From Clostridia bacterium (GTDB taxonomy: Bacteria > Bacillota > Clostridia > Oscillospirales > Acutalibacteraceae), in NCBI GenBank assembly GCA_017410325.1, contig JAFQRA010000008.1, positions 1-36,058 of the forward strand: DNA of 36,058 nt, given 5' to 3'. Below the pieces are notes generated by a model. That model was not told where the DNA came from, made no database searches, and was given only the letters and a program-made list of their open reading frames with translations. The translations under genes were made by a program, and so were the position numbers. Positions 15,546 through 23,505 of the stretch are shown piece after piece; the stretch's first letter is position 1; the number at the start of each line of letters is the position of its first letter.

Positions 15546-17309
15546 TTATTCCGTTCCGTCTGTGAAGTTTTCTGCCTTGAAACGCAGGATTTTCTTTGAT
15601 GCGCTTTTGAGGAATTCTTTGCGGCGCAGGGTGAAGCTGCGGATATGCTTATACGGCGGAAGCTTATTATTGACCTCTTTTACAACCTCTTTGAAGAGCT
15701 TTTGCAGGTCGTCATCGGTATAATCGTCCTTGCCGAGAACGGCTCTGACCTCTTCATCATCGGGGAAGATTGATGCCTTGACTATGGTTTCACCCCTTGC
15801 GTTGGTGTCTGCAAAAACCATAGCTTCGCTGACAACGGAATTGAGGGTGAGATGGTACTCAAGCTCTTCGGGGTAGATATTTTTGCCGTTTTCGGTAACG
15901 ATAACGTTCTTGATTCGGCCGCTGATATAAAATCTGCCCTTTTCATCAAGCCTTGCAAGGTCGCCCGTGTGGAGAAAACCGTCGCTGTCGAGAACTTCGT
16001 CGGTTGCCTGCTGATTTTTGTAGTAGCCGAGCATTACCATTTTGCCCTTTACGCAAAGCTCGCCGACACCCGTCTGCGGGTCCGGGTCGATAATCTTTGC
16101 CTCGGTTTCGGGCAGGGCAAGGCCGACTGATTCTGCAAGGTGCAGCTTGTCGTTATTCATAACGGCAAGGGGGGCACACTCCGTCAGGCCGTAGCCGAAA
16201 AGAATCTGAATGCCGAAGGCATCAAAATCACGCAGGATTTCGGGGCGTATGGGCGCGGCACCGCAGATGATGAGGCGCATATTGCCGCCGAAGGCCTCCT
16301 GGATTTCCTTGAAGAAAACCTTTTTGAGGTCAATGCCGAACTTGCTTGCCGTTTTGCAGACCTTGGAGCCCACCTTGAACATCAGCTCGCCGTGGGGCTT
16401 TGCCTTGATTCGCTGCATAAGGCGGCGGTGCACGGTTTCCAGAATAAGCGGAACGGCAACGAATACGGAAGGCGAGAACTCCTTCATATTCTTAAGAACG
16501 TATTTAAAGCCGTCGCAGAACGTAACCTTTGCGCCGCAGTAGGGGGCAAAGAAAAGAATAATCGTGCTTTCGTAGGTGTGGTGGAGAGGAAGCATTGAAA
16601 TGCCGCAGTCCTCGGGATAAATCTTGAGCACGCTCATTGCTGACATAATCTCGAAGCAGAAGTTGCGGTGGCAGAGCATAACGCCCTTTGCCGCGCCGGT
16701 TGTTCCCGAAGTGAAAAGCAGAGTGCTCATTTTGTCGGGGTCGATTTCAGCCTCGATAAATCTTCTGTCGCCCTTGGCAAGAAGCGACTTGCCCTTGGCA
16801 ACGAGCTTGGAGAAGCTGAGAACGCCGTCAGTGTCCTCCTCATAATCGAAGCAGACAATCTGAATTTCGGGGTTCATTTTATCTCTTTCAAGCGTGCTGA
16901 GCAGAGGCTTGTCGCAGAAGAGAAGCTTGGCCTCCGAGCTTTCGAGAATGCCGTTGATATCAGGAAAGAGAAGCTCTTTGTCAATGGGTACGATAACGCC
17001 CGTACCGTTGACAACGCTCATATAGCTTAAGCACCATTCATACCTGTTGTTGGCAGATACGGCAATGTGCTTGTCCTTGCAGCCCATTTCGATAAGCGCT
17101 GTACCGAGCGCATCGATATCGTTGCAATATTCGTTATAGGTGATATACTGCATACCGCTTTTGTCACGCTTTTTGATTTCAAAAGCGTAACGGCTGCCGT
17201 AAAGCTCCTTGGTCTGTGCCATGAGATCCTTAAGGTCGCGTACCTGTCTGACCTTGTAGAAGGACTTTGTAGGCGGAGCGTAAATTTCGTTGCGTGTGTT
17301 TTTCCCCAT
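15546..17309 (-). CDS. AMP-forming acyl-CoA synthetase (long-chain fatty acid-CoA ligase)
   Basis: 587 aa adenylate-forming enzyme. Motif A3 LLFTSGTTGAAKGVM (about 197-211), A5 FGYGLTECAPLAVMN, A7/A8 HTGDLARLDEKGRFYISGR and IKNVIVTENGKNIYPEELE, and a C-terminal Lys in EFLKSASKKILRF (A10, about 560-578). It should activate a carboxylic acid with ATP to the acyl-AMP and transfer it to CoA. Overall layout is of the FadD/long-chain type, soluble or membrane-associated. It stands alone with its own promoter and terminator. The exact substrate cannot be read from sequence. Confidence 0.93.
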   Translation of the reverse strand: MGKNTRNEIYAPPTKSFYKVRQVRDLKDLMAQTKELYGSRYAFEIKKRDKSGMQYITYNEYCNDIDALGTALIEMGCKDKHIAVSANNRYEWCLSYMSVVNGTGVIVPIDKELLFPDINGILESSEAKLLFCDKPLLSTLERDKMNPEIQIVCFDYEEDTDGVLSFSKLVAKGKSLLAKGDRRFIEAEIDPDKMSTLLFTSGTTGAAKGVMLCHRNFCFEIMSAMSVLKIYPEDCGISMLPLHHTYESTIILFFAPYCGAKVTFCDGFKYVLKNMKEFSPSVFVAVPLILETVHRRLMQRIKAKPHGELMFKVGSKVCKTASKFGIDLKKVFFKEIQEAFGGNMRLIICGAAPIRPEILRDFDAFGIQILFGYGLTECAPLAVMNNDKLHLAESVGLALPETEAKIIDPDPQTGVGELCVKGKMVMLGYYKNQQATDEVLDSDGFLHTGDLARLDEKGRFYISGRIKNVIVTENGKNIYPEELEYHLTLNSVVSEAMVFADTNARGETIVKASIFPDDEEVRAVLGKDDYTDDDLQKLFKEVVKEVNNKLPPYKHIRSFTLRRKEFLKSASKKILRFKAENFTDGTE

Positions 17310-17591
17310 TCTATACTCCCGTTGTGTGAAATAATATGGCTATAATCAAAATATCCAACAGTTTATCATTATAAAGGAGCTTCCTTAAAATAAACTTAAT
17401 TTTCTTAATAAATTCTTGAAAATTTTTGCCAAAAAAAATATCCCCTGCGTTTAAGTGAAAAAAGCTACCTATTATAAATAAAAAATTATTAACCATATTG
17501 CATTTTATCATATTATTCCCTTATGTCAATATAAAAACGCATTTTGTAACTATTTGTAATCATTCTTAAAAAGAAAAATAAAACTCAAAAA
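17310..17591. other. AT-rich intergenic region, no gene seen
   Basis: This stretch is very A/T-rich and holds only the candidate promoter at 17502-17529 and a long leader for the acyl-CoA synthetase. A 66-codon minus-strand frame exists but has low-complexity AT-driven composition and no ribosome-binding site I trust. Confidence 0.6.
17502..17529 (-). promoter_or_regulatory. Candidate promoter upstream of the acyl-CoA synthetase
   Basis: On the minus strand TTGACA (17524-17529), 16-bp spacer, TAAAAT (17502-17507). It implies a leader of about 185 nt before the ATG at 17309. Confidence 0.55.
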
Positions 17592-17625
17592 ACAAAAGAA
17601 AAAGAGCAGTCTTTTGACTGCTCTT
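17592..17625 (-). terminator. Terminator of the rplU-prp-rpmA operon
   Basis: A perfect 10-bp stem (aagagcagtc / gactgctctt) with a 4-nt loop, followed on the minus strand by a T-rich tail, 17 bases past the rpmA stop. Confidence 0.93.
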
Positions 17626-17642
17626 CGGGTATTTTGTCGCAA

Positions 17643-17927
17643 TTACTGTTCTACAGTATAAACGCTGACCTTCTTGCGGTCACGGCCCATACGCTCGAAC
17701 TTAACAACACCGTCAACCTTTGCGAAAAGAGTATCGTCAGAACCCTTGCCGACGTTGGTGCCGGGGTGGATGTGAGTGCCACGCTGTCTTACAAGGATGT
17801 TGCCTGCAAGAACAAACTGACCGTCAGCACGCTTTGCGCCGAGTCTCTTGGATTCGGAATCACGGCCGTTACGGGTGGAACCCATACCTTTCTTGTGAGC
17901 GAAAAGCTGAATGTTTATCTTAAGCAT
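17643..17927 (-). CDS. rpmA: Large-subunit ribosomal protein L27 (bL27), Prp-processed type
   Basis: 94 aa. It begins with the Firmicutes-type extension MLKINIQLF before [15 protein letters not shown]. The extension is removed between Phe and Ala by the protease Prp so that the L27 N-terminus can reach the peptidyl-transferase centre. The body is a complete L27 ([20 protein letters not shown]). The start codon overlaps the prp 3' end by 8 nt and its GGAGG lies inside prp. It is the last gene of the operon. Confidence 0.98.
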   Translation of the reverse strand: MLKINIQLFAHKKGMGSTRNGRDSESKRLGAKRADGQFVLAGNILVRQRGTHIHPGTNVGKGSDDTLFAKVDGVVKFERMGRDRKKVSVYTVEQ

Positions 17928-18243
17928 TTGTGTTACCTCCGTAAATTACTTTTATGCTGCGAGGATAATCCTTCGCAAGCGCTCTTATGTGAGCTTCGAG
18001 CCCGTCCAGCAATTTCACGCTTTGAGCATCTTCCTCGGTCAGAACGAATGACATATAGCCGTCGTCAACCGAAATTTCTGCTTTGGCGCCGAATGTATCG
18101 GTTATCGTGTTTGCGGTGAGGTAGGCTGCCGAGGAAACGGCGGCGCAGACTATATCCTGCCCCGATTGAGCGTATCCTGCGTGACCCGTGCACTCAAACC
18201 CGATATTGATTTTGCCCGAGCGGACAAACTTAAAGCGAATCAT
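17920..18243 (-). CDS. prp: Ribosomal-processing cysteine protease Prp
   Basis: 107 aa. The catalytic region [19 protein letters not shown] carries the His-Cys dyad (His about 21, Cys about 33). Prp cleaves the L27 N-terminal extension, here IQLF/AHKK. It lies between rplU and rpmA, the standard Firmicutes order, 8 nt after rplU and overlapping rpmA. Confidence 0.96.
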   Translation of the reverse strand: MIRFKFVRSGKINIGFECTGHAGYAQSGQDIVCAAVSSAAYLTANTITDTFGAKAEISVDDGYMSFVLTEEDAQSVKLLDGLEAHIRALAKDYPRSIKVIYGGNTNA

Positions 18244-18251
18244 AGTTAAAA

Positions 18252-18563
18252 TCAGCCGTTGATAGCTGCGATTTCAACCTTGGTGTAGGGCTGTCTGTGG
18301 CCCATCTTGCGCTTCTCGTTCTTCTTGGGCTTGTAGGTGAAGACAACAATCTTCTTGCCCTTACCGTTCTTGATTGCCTTTGCGGTAACTGTTGCGCCCT
18401 CAACGTAGGGAGCACCAACCTTGATGGAGTCGTCGGAGCCAACTGCGATAACCTTGTCGAAAACAACTTCGCTGTCTGCTTCAACATTGAGCTTCTCGAT
18501 GAAAAGTGTGTCGCCGGCAGAAACCTTATACTGCTTGCCGCCGGTCTCAATGATTGCGTACAT
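18252..18563 (-). CDS. rplU: Large-subunit ribosomal protein L21 (bL21)
   Basis: 103 aa, full length: [14 protein letters not shown] at the start, [19 protein letters not shown] near the end, both diagnostic of L21. It binds 23S rRNA. First gene of the operon, preceded by a structured leader and a strong promoter; the GAGG ribosome-binding site is 7 nt upstream. Confidence 0.98.
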   Translation of the reverse strand: MYAIIETGGKQYKVSAGDTLFIEKLNVEADSEVVFDKVIAVGSDDSIKVGAPYVEGATVTAKAIKNGKGKKIVVFTYKPKKNEKRKMGHRQPYTKVEIAAING

Positions 18564-18658
18564 TTTTTTACCTCTTTTTATAAGTCTCGCTATTCAGGGG
18601 TACCGCCCGTGAGCAGGCGGATTTGGGCGCAATTATAGCGCAACCCGTAATATGCGGC
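18564..18658 (-). promoter_or_regulatory. L21 leader (ribosomal protein autoregulatory RNA)
   Basis: The roughly 95-nt leader on the minus strand contains ccgcatattacgggttgcgc, then gcccaaatccgcctgctcac followed by gggcgg, and accccTgaat-type sequence before the ribosome-binding site. It is G/C-rich and foldable (ccgcc-tgctca-gggcgg hairpin), in contrast with the AT-rich surroundings. Position and layout fit the L21_leader family of Firmicutes, thought to bind L21 and repress the operon. Confidence 0.75.
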
Positions 18659-18664
18659 TTAAGT

Positions 18665-18693
18665 ATAATAGCACAAGAGGGAAGTGTTGTCAA
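18665..18693 (-). promoter_or_regulatory. Promoter of rplU-prp-rpmA
   Basis: On the minus strand TTGACA (18688-18693), 17-bp spacer, TATTAT (18665-18670), giving a start near 18658. Confidence 0.88.
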
Positions 18694-18730
18694 CAGTTTT
18701 TTCAAATAAATGCTGACCGCATTTATTTGA

Positions 18731-18846
18731 AGTGCAAAATGTAAAGTGCAAAGTGCAGAATTGTGGGAGGGCTGACGCCCTCACCCATTATAAAAATGGA
18801 GCGAAGCGACCCTTAATTCTGCATTTTGCACTTTGCACTTTGCATT
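18731..18846. repeat. GCAAAGTGC-rich inverted repeat element, copy 1
   Basis: A left arm of short tandem words (agtgcaaaatgtaaagtgca onward, 18731-18762) pairs with a right arm (18815-18846) that is nearly its reverse complement. The core holds a gggagggc-tgac-gccctcaccc hairpin and the word gagcgaagcgaccctt. A related element lies at 23506-23735. Confidence 0.8.
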
Positions 18847-18874
18847 AAAAAAGAGGGCATCAGCCCTCTTTTTT
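18847..18874 (-). terminator. Terminator overlapping the cohesin-like gene stop
   Basis: A perfect 12-bp stem (18847-18858 with 18863-18874) and 4-nt loop with a T-run on the minus strand. The TGA stop of the cohesin-like gene (18860-18862) lies in the loop, so coding sequence and terminator overlap. Confidence 0.88.
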
Positions 18875-19447
18875 CTTGTGTTTTATTCTCAGTACGATAA
18901 CTACCGCTATGCCAAACAGCATAACAAGCACTACTGCGGCGGCGGCAATGTTTTCACCGGCCCAGAAGGGAATTTCGGTTACGTGTGTCGACGTGCCGAC
19001 GGGAATGAATTCAAGTGCGGGGAAATTCTCGCCGTCGAAGCCTTCGGCGTGCTCAATCTCAAGGTCAAGTGTTACGTAGTGGTTGCCTCTGGGCTTGAAG
19101 CTCATTCGGCAGAGTGTACCGGCGTTGTTGAGTGCTTCTGTTGCAGTGTAGCTGATTTTAAGTCTGCCGGGCTCGACAAGCGTAGCTATAAGGTAGGGTG
19201 AAAGCTCCTGCGCCGCATCGCCCGTGGTTACGCTGCCTTCGACAAATTCTATTTTGTCGCTCTCATACGTTATATAGAATTCCGTTGTGTAGAGTGCGGA
19301 GTTTGCGGTGATATCTACCTTTACGTCAAGGTTGCTGTTTTCCGGCTGAAAAGCATCAAGCGAAAGATGAGTGCCGGCGGCAAAAGAGTTTGAGGCAAAG
19401 CAAAGGCAGAGCAAGGTAACGAGAATAATGCTGAAAAGTTTTTTCAT
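18860..19447 (-). CDS. Cohesin-like surface protein with C-terminal membrane anchor
   Basis: 195 aa: signal peptide (MKKLFSIILVTLLCLCFASNSFA), one domain of cohesin or carbohydrate-binding beta-sandwich type (DVKVDITANSALYTTEFYI, TYESDKIEFVEG, RLKISYTATEALNNAGTLC, typical cohesin spacing), then a membrane helix (about 163-186) and basic tail RIKHKKKEG. Cohesins bind dockerins in cellulosome-type complexes; a single membrane-bound one could hold a dockerin protein at the cell surface. The dockerin-binding face cannot be judged by eye, so 'cohesin fold' is safer than 'functional cohesin'. Confidence 0.78.
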   Translation of the reverse strand: MKKLFSIILVTLLCLCFASNSFAAGTHLSLDAFQPENSNLDVKVDITANSALYTTEFYITYESDKIEFVEGSVTTGDAAQELSPYLIATLVEPGRLKISYTATEALNNAGTLCRMSFKPRGNHYVTLDLEIEHAEGFDGENFPALEFIPVGTSTHVTEIPFWAGENIAAAAVVLVMLFGIAVVIVLRIKHKKKEG

Positions 19448-19486
19448 AAGAGTCCTTCTTTCTTCCCGTCAACGTTTGACAGGACT

Positions 19487-19555
19487 GTAGGGAAGGGTCT
19501 TGACCCTTCCGCAAGGTTTGCTGTGACTTTCGGAACGGTCAAGCTCGTTCCCTAC
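19487..19555. repeat. Pair of GTAGGG hairpin modules in convergent orientation
   Basis: gtagggaagggtcttgaccc continuing to 19511 and its inverted partner at 19531-19555 (reading gtagggaacgagcttgaccg on the minus strand). The two stems differ in sequence but each is self-complementary. Confidence 0.8.
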
Positions 19556-19594
19556 ACTGCATTCTCAATGAAAGCAAATATATTCGGAATTTCT

Positions 19595-19630
19595 AAAAGC
19601 GGCCGCAGTCAAATTACTGCGACCGCTTTT
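19595..19630 (-). terminator. Terminator after the Thr-rich surface protein
   Basis: A 15-bp stem (19595-19609 with 19616-19630, one G-U or mismatch) with a 6-nt loop, 45 bases past the stop, with a short T-run on either strand. Confidence 0.8.
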
Positions 19631-19674
19631 AGCTTTATGGGTGATACGAATTGTTTATCCGTTAAATTATCGGA

Positions 19675-20310
19675 TTACTGCTTTTTGCTGAGGATGAAGA
19701 GGCAAACGCCTGCGCCTGCAACTGCGGCAACAATAACAACGATAATGACAATCTTCTTAACGTCTACGCCGTCGTCGTCCTGCTCAGCCTCGGTTGTTGT
19801 TTCGTCAGCAAATGTGTACTGGAAGAGAGTGGTTGTCTCCTCAAGTGTGATTTCTTCGGAAGAAGAGAGCTCCTCTGTTACGGGCTCTGTAGTTGTTGCA
19901 GTGGGTCTGTAGGTTCTCTTGGTTGTAGCAACGGGCTTCTTTGTGGCAGTGGGCTTCTTGGTTGTGGGAGCCTTTGTTGTTGTGGGGCGCTCGTCGCGTG
20001 TGGTTACGGTGTAATCCGTATCGGGCTCTTCCGTTGTTGTGGGCTTATCCGTAGTGGTTTCGCCTGAGCCTGTAGTGGTTTCGCCCGTGCCTGTAGTCGT
20101 TGTTGAATCGTCCTGCTTTGTGGTGGTAGTGGAGTCATCCTGCTTTGTTGTGGTTGTTGAATCGGCAGGCTTGGTTGTGGTGGTAGCCTGCTGTGTGGTT
20201 GTTGTCGTTACGTTGTCACCGGCCTCTGCGGCGTGGACAAGAACCGTTGTGCTGAAAATCATAACAGCCGCCATAACGAGTAACATTACTTTTGCGATAA
20301 TCTCTTTCAC
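19675..20310 (-). CDS. Thr/Glu-rich surface protein with signal peptide and C-terminal membrane helix
   Basis: 211 aa with a GTG start at 20310, 9 nt after AAAGGAG. A signal peptide ends at VLVHAAEA, followed by a long Thr-rich stretch with repeats of KQDDSTTTT and a TTKKPTATKKP segment, then an acidic segment, one membrane helix (IVIIVVIVAAVAGAGVCLFIL) and a SKKQ tail. It has no LPxTG. The Thr runs look like an extended, possibly glycosylated stalk. It is next to the cohesin-like gene but has its own promoter and terminator. No enzymatic domain is visible. Confidence 0.82.
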   Translation of the reverse strand: MKEIIAKVMLLVMAAVMIFSTTVLVHAAEAGDNVTTTTTQQATTTTKPADSTTTTKQDDSTTTTKQDDSTTTTGTGETTTGSGETTTDKPTTTEEPDTDYTVTTRDERPTTTKAPTTKKPTATKKPVATTKRTYRPTATTTEPVTEELSSSEEITLEETTTLFQYTFADETTTEAEQDDDGVDVKKIVIIVVIVAAVAGAGVCLFILSKKQ

Positions 20311-20342
20311 TTATGTAATCTCCTTTGAATTCAATTTTATTT

Positions 20343-20400
20343 TTATCGGTTAAGTCCGATAACTTAATCCCATTATAAACATTATTTTTCGGTTAGTCAA
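20343..20400 (-). promoter_or_regulatory. Promoter and leader hairpin of the Thr-rich protein gene
   Basis: On the minus strand TTGACT (20395-20400), 17-bp spacer, TATAAT (20372-20377). Just downstream of the expected start an inverted repeat ttatcgg / ccgataa (20343-20362) could be an operator or leader hairpin. Confidence 0.72.
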
Positions 20401-20429
20401 CAAAATTTTAAAATTGTAACCATTTGTAA

Positions 20430-21860
20430 CTATTTTGTAACTATTTGAGATATTTTCACGAATTCGCTGTTCGCTGCCCATACCGTGTTGTGTATGCTCA
20501 TTGAACTGTGCGACAGAATGGAAAGCGTGATGCGTCCCGTGCCGAAGCGTTTCATAAGAGAGTTGGTGGAAAAGCGCAGGGTCTGAATATCGCTGTATTT
20601 GAAAAAACACGTTTTCTGCGAGAGAAAGCCCTGCGAGTATGAGAAAATATTTTCATCTGCGCACAGTGCCTTTGCCTTGTGGCTGAATACGGCAAAAAGA
20701 GCACCGAGCAGAATTATAACCGGGCACAGCGGCAACCACACGAAGGCGGCGGCAACGCTGAGGACACCGAAGCCGAGCAGATATTTTGCCATAGCCGCAA
20801 TAAGACCCGTTTTGTGTTCGGGCATTCGTTCTCCCGTGCAGTTAAAGTCCGAAGCGCAGACAGCAAGAATTTTTTTTAGCTCGTTTTCTTTTACAAGCAG
20901 ACTTATCTGCGGTGTTTCCTTTTTGTCGTTGCCTAGTCCGATTACCGCAACCTCCGCAAAGGCAAGACCAAAGAGCCTCGCAAGCACGGGGCGGCGCACG
21001 GTAAGGGCATTTATTTTTTCCTTTTCAAAGGAATAGTTCTTTTTACGAAGAAGACCCGAGGAGATAAAAATGCTGTTTTCGTCACGCTCAATTTTAAATT
21101 GACACGCAGACATAATCTGCATAACAATTTTTGCCAGCCAGCCAAACACGGAAAGCCCTAAAACCGGCACAATGCGTGTGAACGTGTCTCCGCCGAGAAC
21201 CTTTTCGTCAAAAATCATACCGATTACGGCAAGAGCGCCGATGCCGACGTACTGTACAACGGGCTGGCTTAAAATTACGTGGCGCACGGCCTGTGCGTTT
21301 GTAAAGGCGAAAACGGTTTCTTTGTTTTCTGCTGCTGTCTGCTCTTTCGTTTTTGCCGAGAGTAAAGCGGCTTCAAGCGCTTTTGCTTTTTCAAGCGAGA
21401 GGACAAAGGTGAAATCCGTCTGACTTGCTGTAGCCGCCGAATTGATGTCCAGCTTTATTTTTGCCGTGCCGACAATGCGCTCAAAAATGTTGCGCTCAAG
21501 GTTTACCGTGGCAATGCTTGAAAGCGGCAGACGGGAGCTTTTTTTCATCAGCGTGTTTCGCTCGCACACAAGGTGTTCGCCGTCAATATAAAAACAGGTT
21601 TTGTACCAGCGAATAAGCGACCACAGCGGAATCAGCACCACGAAGACGGCAGCTACGCCGAAAATAACGGCAACCGTTTCGTTCTGTGAGCCCACAACCG
21701 AATAAACAAGCCGCAGCCAGAACTGCTTTGAAAAAATGTTCTGACCCGAGGTGAAGGCTTCGTACACCGCCGAATAAGCAAAGGTAAGCACGACAACGCC
21801 TGCCGCACCAATCTGCTCAAGGACAATTGAAATGTGGTTTCTCGTCGGCTTACTGAACAT
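20430..21860 (-). CDS. Bacterial PH-domain (bPH2, YdbT-like) membrane protein
   Basis: 476 aa with membrane-helix pairs near residues 18-35 and 58-85, then bPH2 modules: TCFYIDGEHLVCERNTLMKKSSRLPLSSIATVNLERNIFERIVGTAKI (split here only by reading) shows the usual 'R.G.l..k...ip...Iq.v...q....r..G.a.i' pattern, and two further modules follow after helices near 190-240 and 355-390. These YdbT-type proteins occur next to a shorter YdbS-type partner, as here, where the genes overlap by 11 bp. In Bacillus such pairs modify sensitivity to antimicrobial compounds. The exact role here is unknown. Confidence 0.85.
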   Translation of the reverse strand: MFSKPTRNHISIVLEQIGAAGVVVLTFAYSAVYEAFTSGQNIFSKQFWLRLVYSVVGSQNETVAVIFGVAAVFVVLIPLWSLIRWYKTCFYIDGEHLVCERNTLMKKSSRLPLSSIATVNLERNIFERIVGTAKIKLDINSAATASQTDFTFVLSLEKAKALEAALLSAKTKEQTAAENKETVFAFTNAQAVRHVILSQPVVQYVGIGALAVIGMIFDEKVLGGDTFTRIVPVLGLSVFGWLAKIVMQIMSACQFKIERDENSIFISSGLLRKKNYSFEKEKINALTVRRPVLARLFGLAFAEVAVIGLGNDKKETPQISLLVKENELKKILAVCASDFNCTGERMPEHKTGLIAAMAKYLLGFGVLSVAAAFVWLPLCPVIILLGALFAVFSHKAKALCADENIFSYSQGFLSQKTCFFKYSDIQTLRFSTNSLMKRFGTGRITLSILSHSSMSIHNTVWAANSEFVKISQIVTK

Positions 21861-22326
21861 CGGGGCTGCCTCCGAGCTTTTCTCTGATACGGGTGTTCAG
21901 GTGCAGGGCAATTTCGTCCGCCTTTTCTTCGTCAAGAAAACGGAAGGTTGCCGTTGCGCCTGCGGTGATAACGCTCACCTTTGCAACACCGAAGGCAGAA
22001 TCAATCGGACCACGGCTCACACTAATCTGGTGAATGCGGTCAATAGGCACAAGCGTGCGCTTAATAAAGAAAACGCCTTCGACAATTTCAATTCTGTCCG
22101 TCTCAATAAGGTAGCGGTAACGCTTAAATCTTACAATCGGAACAATTATAATGTAAGCAATTGCCAGTACGGCACAAACGAGAGCAAGCACAAGCCCCGT
22201 TTTGGAGCCTCTGCCGAAAACATTTGCAATTATAAACAAAGCCGCCGCAGAGAACAGAATTCCCTGAATCATCGCGGTCAGCAGCATTACGGTTTTTGCT
22301 CTTTTGCTTAAGCTTTGATAGTTCAT
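21850..22326 (-). CDS. Bacterial PH-domain (bPH2, YdbS-like) membrane protein
   Basis: 158 aa from the ATG at 22326, chosen for the AAAGGA 7 nt upstream; an in-frame ATG at 22368 would overlap the preceding gene and adds an uncharacteristic tail. Two membrane helices (about 16-37 and 44-66) are followed by one bPH2 module: FKRYRYLIETDRIEIVEGVF, LVPIDRIHQISVSRGPID and FGVAKVSVITAGA. It is the likely partner of the YdbT-like protein downstream. Confidence 0.88.
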   Translation of the reverse strand: MNYQSLSKRAKTVMLLTAMIQGILFSAAALFIIANVFGRGSKTGLVLALVCAVLAIAYIIIVPIVRFKRYRYLIETDRIEIVEGVFFIKRTLVPIDRIHQISVSRGPIDSAFGVAKVSVITAGATATFRFLDEEKADEIALHLNTRIREKLGGSPDVQ

Positions 22327-22354
22327 AGCTTTTCCTTTCAAATAAACTTCGGTT

Positions 22355-23422
22355 TTATATTTCCTCAAACGTTACTTTAACAATTTTCGTACTGTCCAGA
22401 CAATTATCCGTGCCGTTGCTGTGGTAATAGGCGGCGAGGAAATAGTCTTCGCCTGCGATTATTGCAGGGTAGCAATAGCCGTTGCTTCGGTCATCCTCAA
22501 GATAATATACGTTTGATTTTTCAAAGGTTTCCGCTCTGTCATCGCTCACGGCAGCAACGTAGGGTGTTCTGCCCCAAGGCTCACTTTCGGGGCGAAGAAG
22601 GTGCTCGGGCTCGGGATTGAAAACGGCAACGGTTTTTTCGCCGCAATCCTTGACGAGCATCGGTGAGCAGGCGGATGAAAAGAACATATTGTGGTCGGGC
22701 TGTGACCACGTCAGTCCGCCGTCACGCGAGAAGGCTTCAAACTGAAAGCCGAGGCTTGTGCGGATATAGCACCACAGTCTGCCGTCGGGGAATTCATAAA
22801 GACCCGGCTCCTCGTAGCCGTCGGGATTTGAGGCATAGGGACAGGAAAATTCCGCGTTGATTTTATACCAGCTTGCACCGTCATCGTCCGAGGCGAAAAA
22901 GCAAATTACGCCGGGCGTGAAATCCTTGTCCGTATTCAGTACGGTGTGCCTTGCCGCGGCAAAAAGAATTCTGCCGTTTTGCAGGCGAAGCACTCTGTCG
23001 TTGTTTATGACGTAGTAATCCGCCTCGTCAAGACAGCCGAGTGTATTAATCGGCTCGCTCCACGTTTCGCCCTCGTCAGCGGAACGGCGGAAAAGAATTT
23101 TATCCGTTCTGTCAAAATTCTTCGCTATGTAAAACGCACCTATATCGCCGTTGTTCATACGCAGAAACGAAAGGCACATAATATTTCCGGCATCCTCGGG
23201 CTTTTCAAAAAGCACCCTGCTATGTGACCAGGTTTCACCCTCGTCAGCGGAAAAAACAGCACAGATTCTCGCCGTTGCATCATCATCGTGGCTGTCGCCG
23301 AAAAACGAGGTGTAGCCGAACATAATCACGCCGCTTTTCAGCCTGATAAAAGAACCCTCACCGTTTCGGGGGTTGCCTTCACCCGAGCTGATAAACAGCA
23401 CCTCTCTGCCGATTTTTTTCAT
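22355..23422 (-). CDS. Sialidase-like six-bladed propeller protein (BNR/Asp-box)
   Basis: 355 aa. Four Asp boxes (SADEGETWS twice, SDDDGASWY, SRDGGLTWS) place it in the sialidase/neuraminidase beta-propeller superfamily. An Arg near the N-terminus (GSFIRLKSG) and GYEEPGLYEFPDGRLWCYIR contain plausible active-site Arg and Glu residues. It has no signal peptide or membrane helix, so if it is a glycosidase it acts on imported glycans. Family alternatives are sialidase-like exo-glycosidases of unknown specificity. It is the first gene of a minus-strand group with the two PH proteins (28-bp gap). Confidence 0.83.
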   Translation of the reverse strand: MKKIGREVLFISSGEGNPRNGEGSFIRLKSGVIMFGYTSFFGDSHDDDATARICAVFSADEGETWSHSRVLFEKPEDAGNIMCLSFLRMNNGDIGAFYIAKNFDRTDKILFRRSADEGETWSEPINTLGCLDEADYYVINNDRVLRLQNGRILFAAARHTVLNTDKDFTPGVICFFASDDDGASWYKINAEFSCPYASNPDGYEEPGLYEFPDGRLWCYIRTSLGFQFEAFSRDGGLTWSQPDHNMFFSSACSPMLVKDCGEKTVAVFNPEPEHLLRPESEPWGRTPYVAAVSDDRAETFEKSNVYYLEDDRSNGYCYPAIIAGEDYFLAAYYHSNGTDNCLDSTKIVKVTFEEI

Positions 23423-23453
23423 ACGTCTTTTCTCCTTGAAATCTATTACAGAT

Positions 23454-23482
23454 ATAATAGCAAATATGTTTTCTTAAAGCAA
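23454..23482 (-). promoter_or_regulatory. Candidate promoter of the sialidase-like/PH operon
   Basis: On the minus strand TTGCTT (23477-23482), 17-bp spacer, TATTAT (23454-23459), about 32 bases before the ATG. Confidence 0.65.
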
Positions 23483-23505
23483 TATTTAAATTGCAGTTTG
23501 TTTAA

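Noticed and set aside
16140-16598. 152-codon plus-strand frame
   Set aside because: Shadow of the acyl-CoA synthetase on the other strand, without a start signal or recognisable motif.
17311-17511. 66-codon minus-strand frame upstream of the acyl-CoA synthetase
   Set aside because: AT-driven composition and a frame crossing the candidate promoter; no convincing ribosome-binding site.
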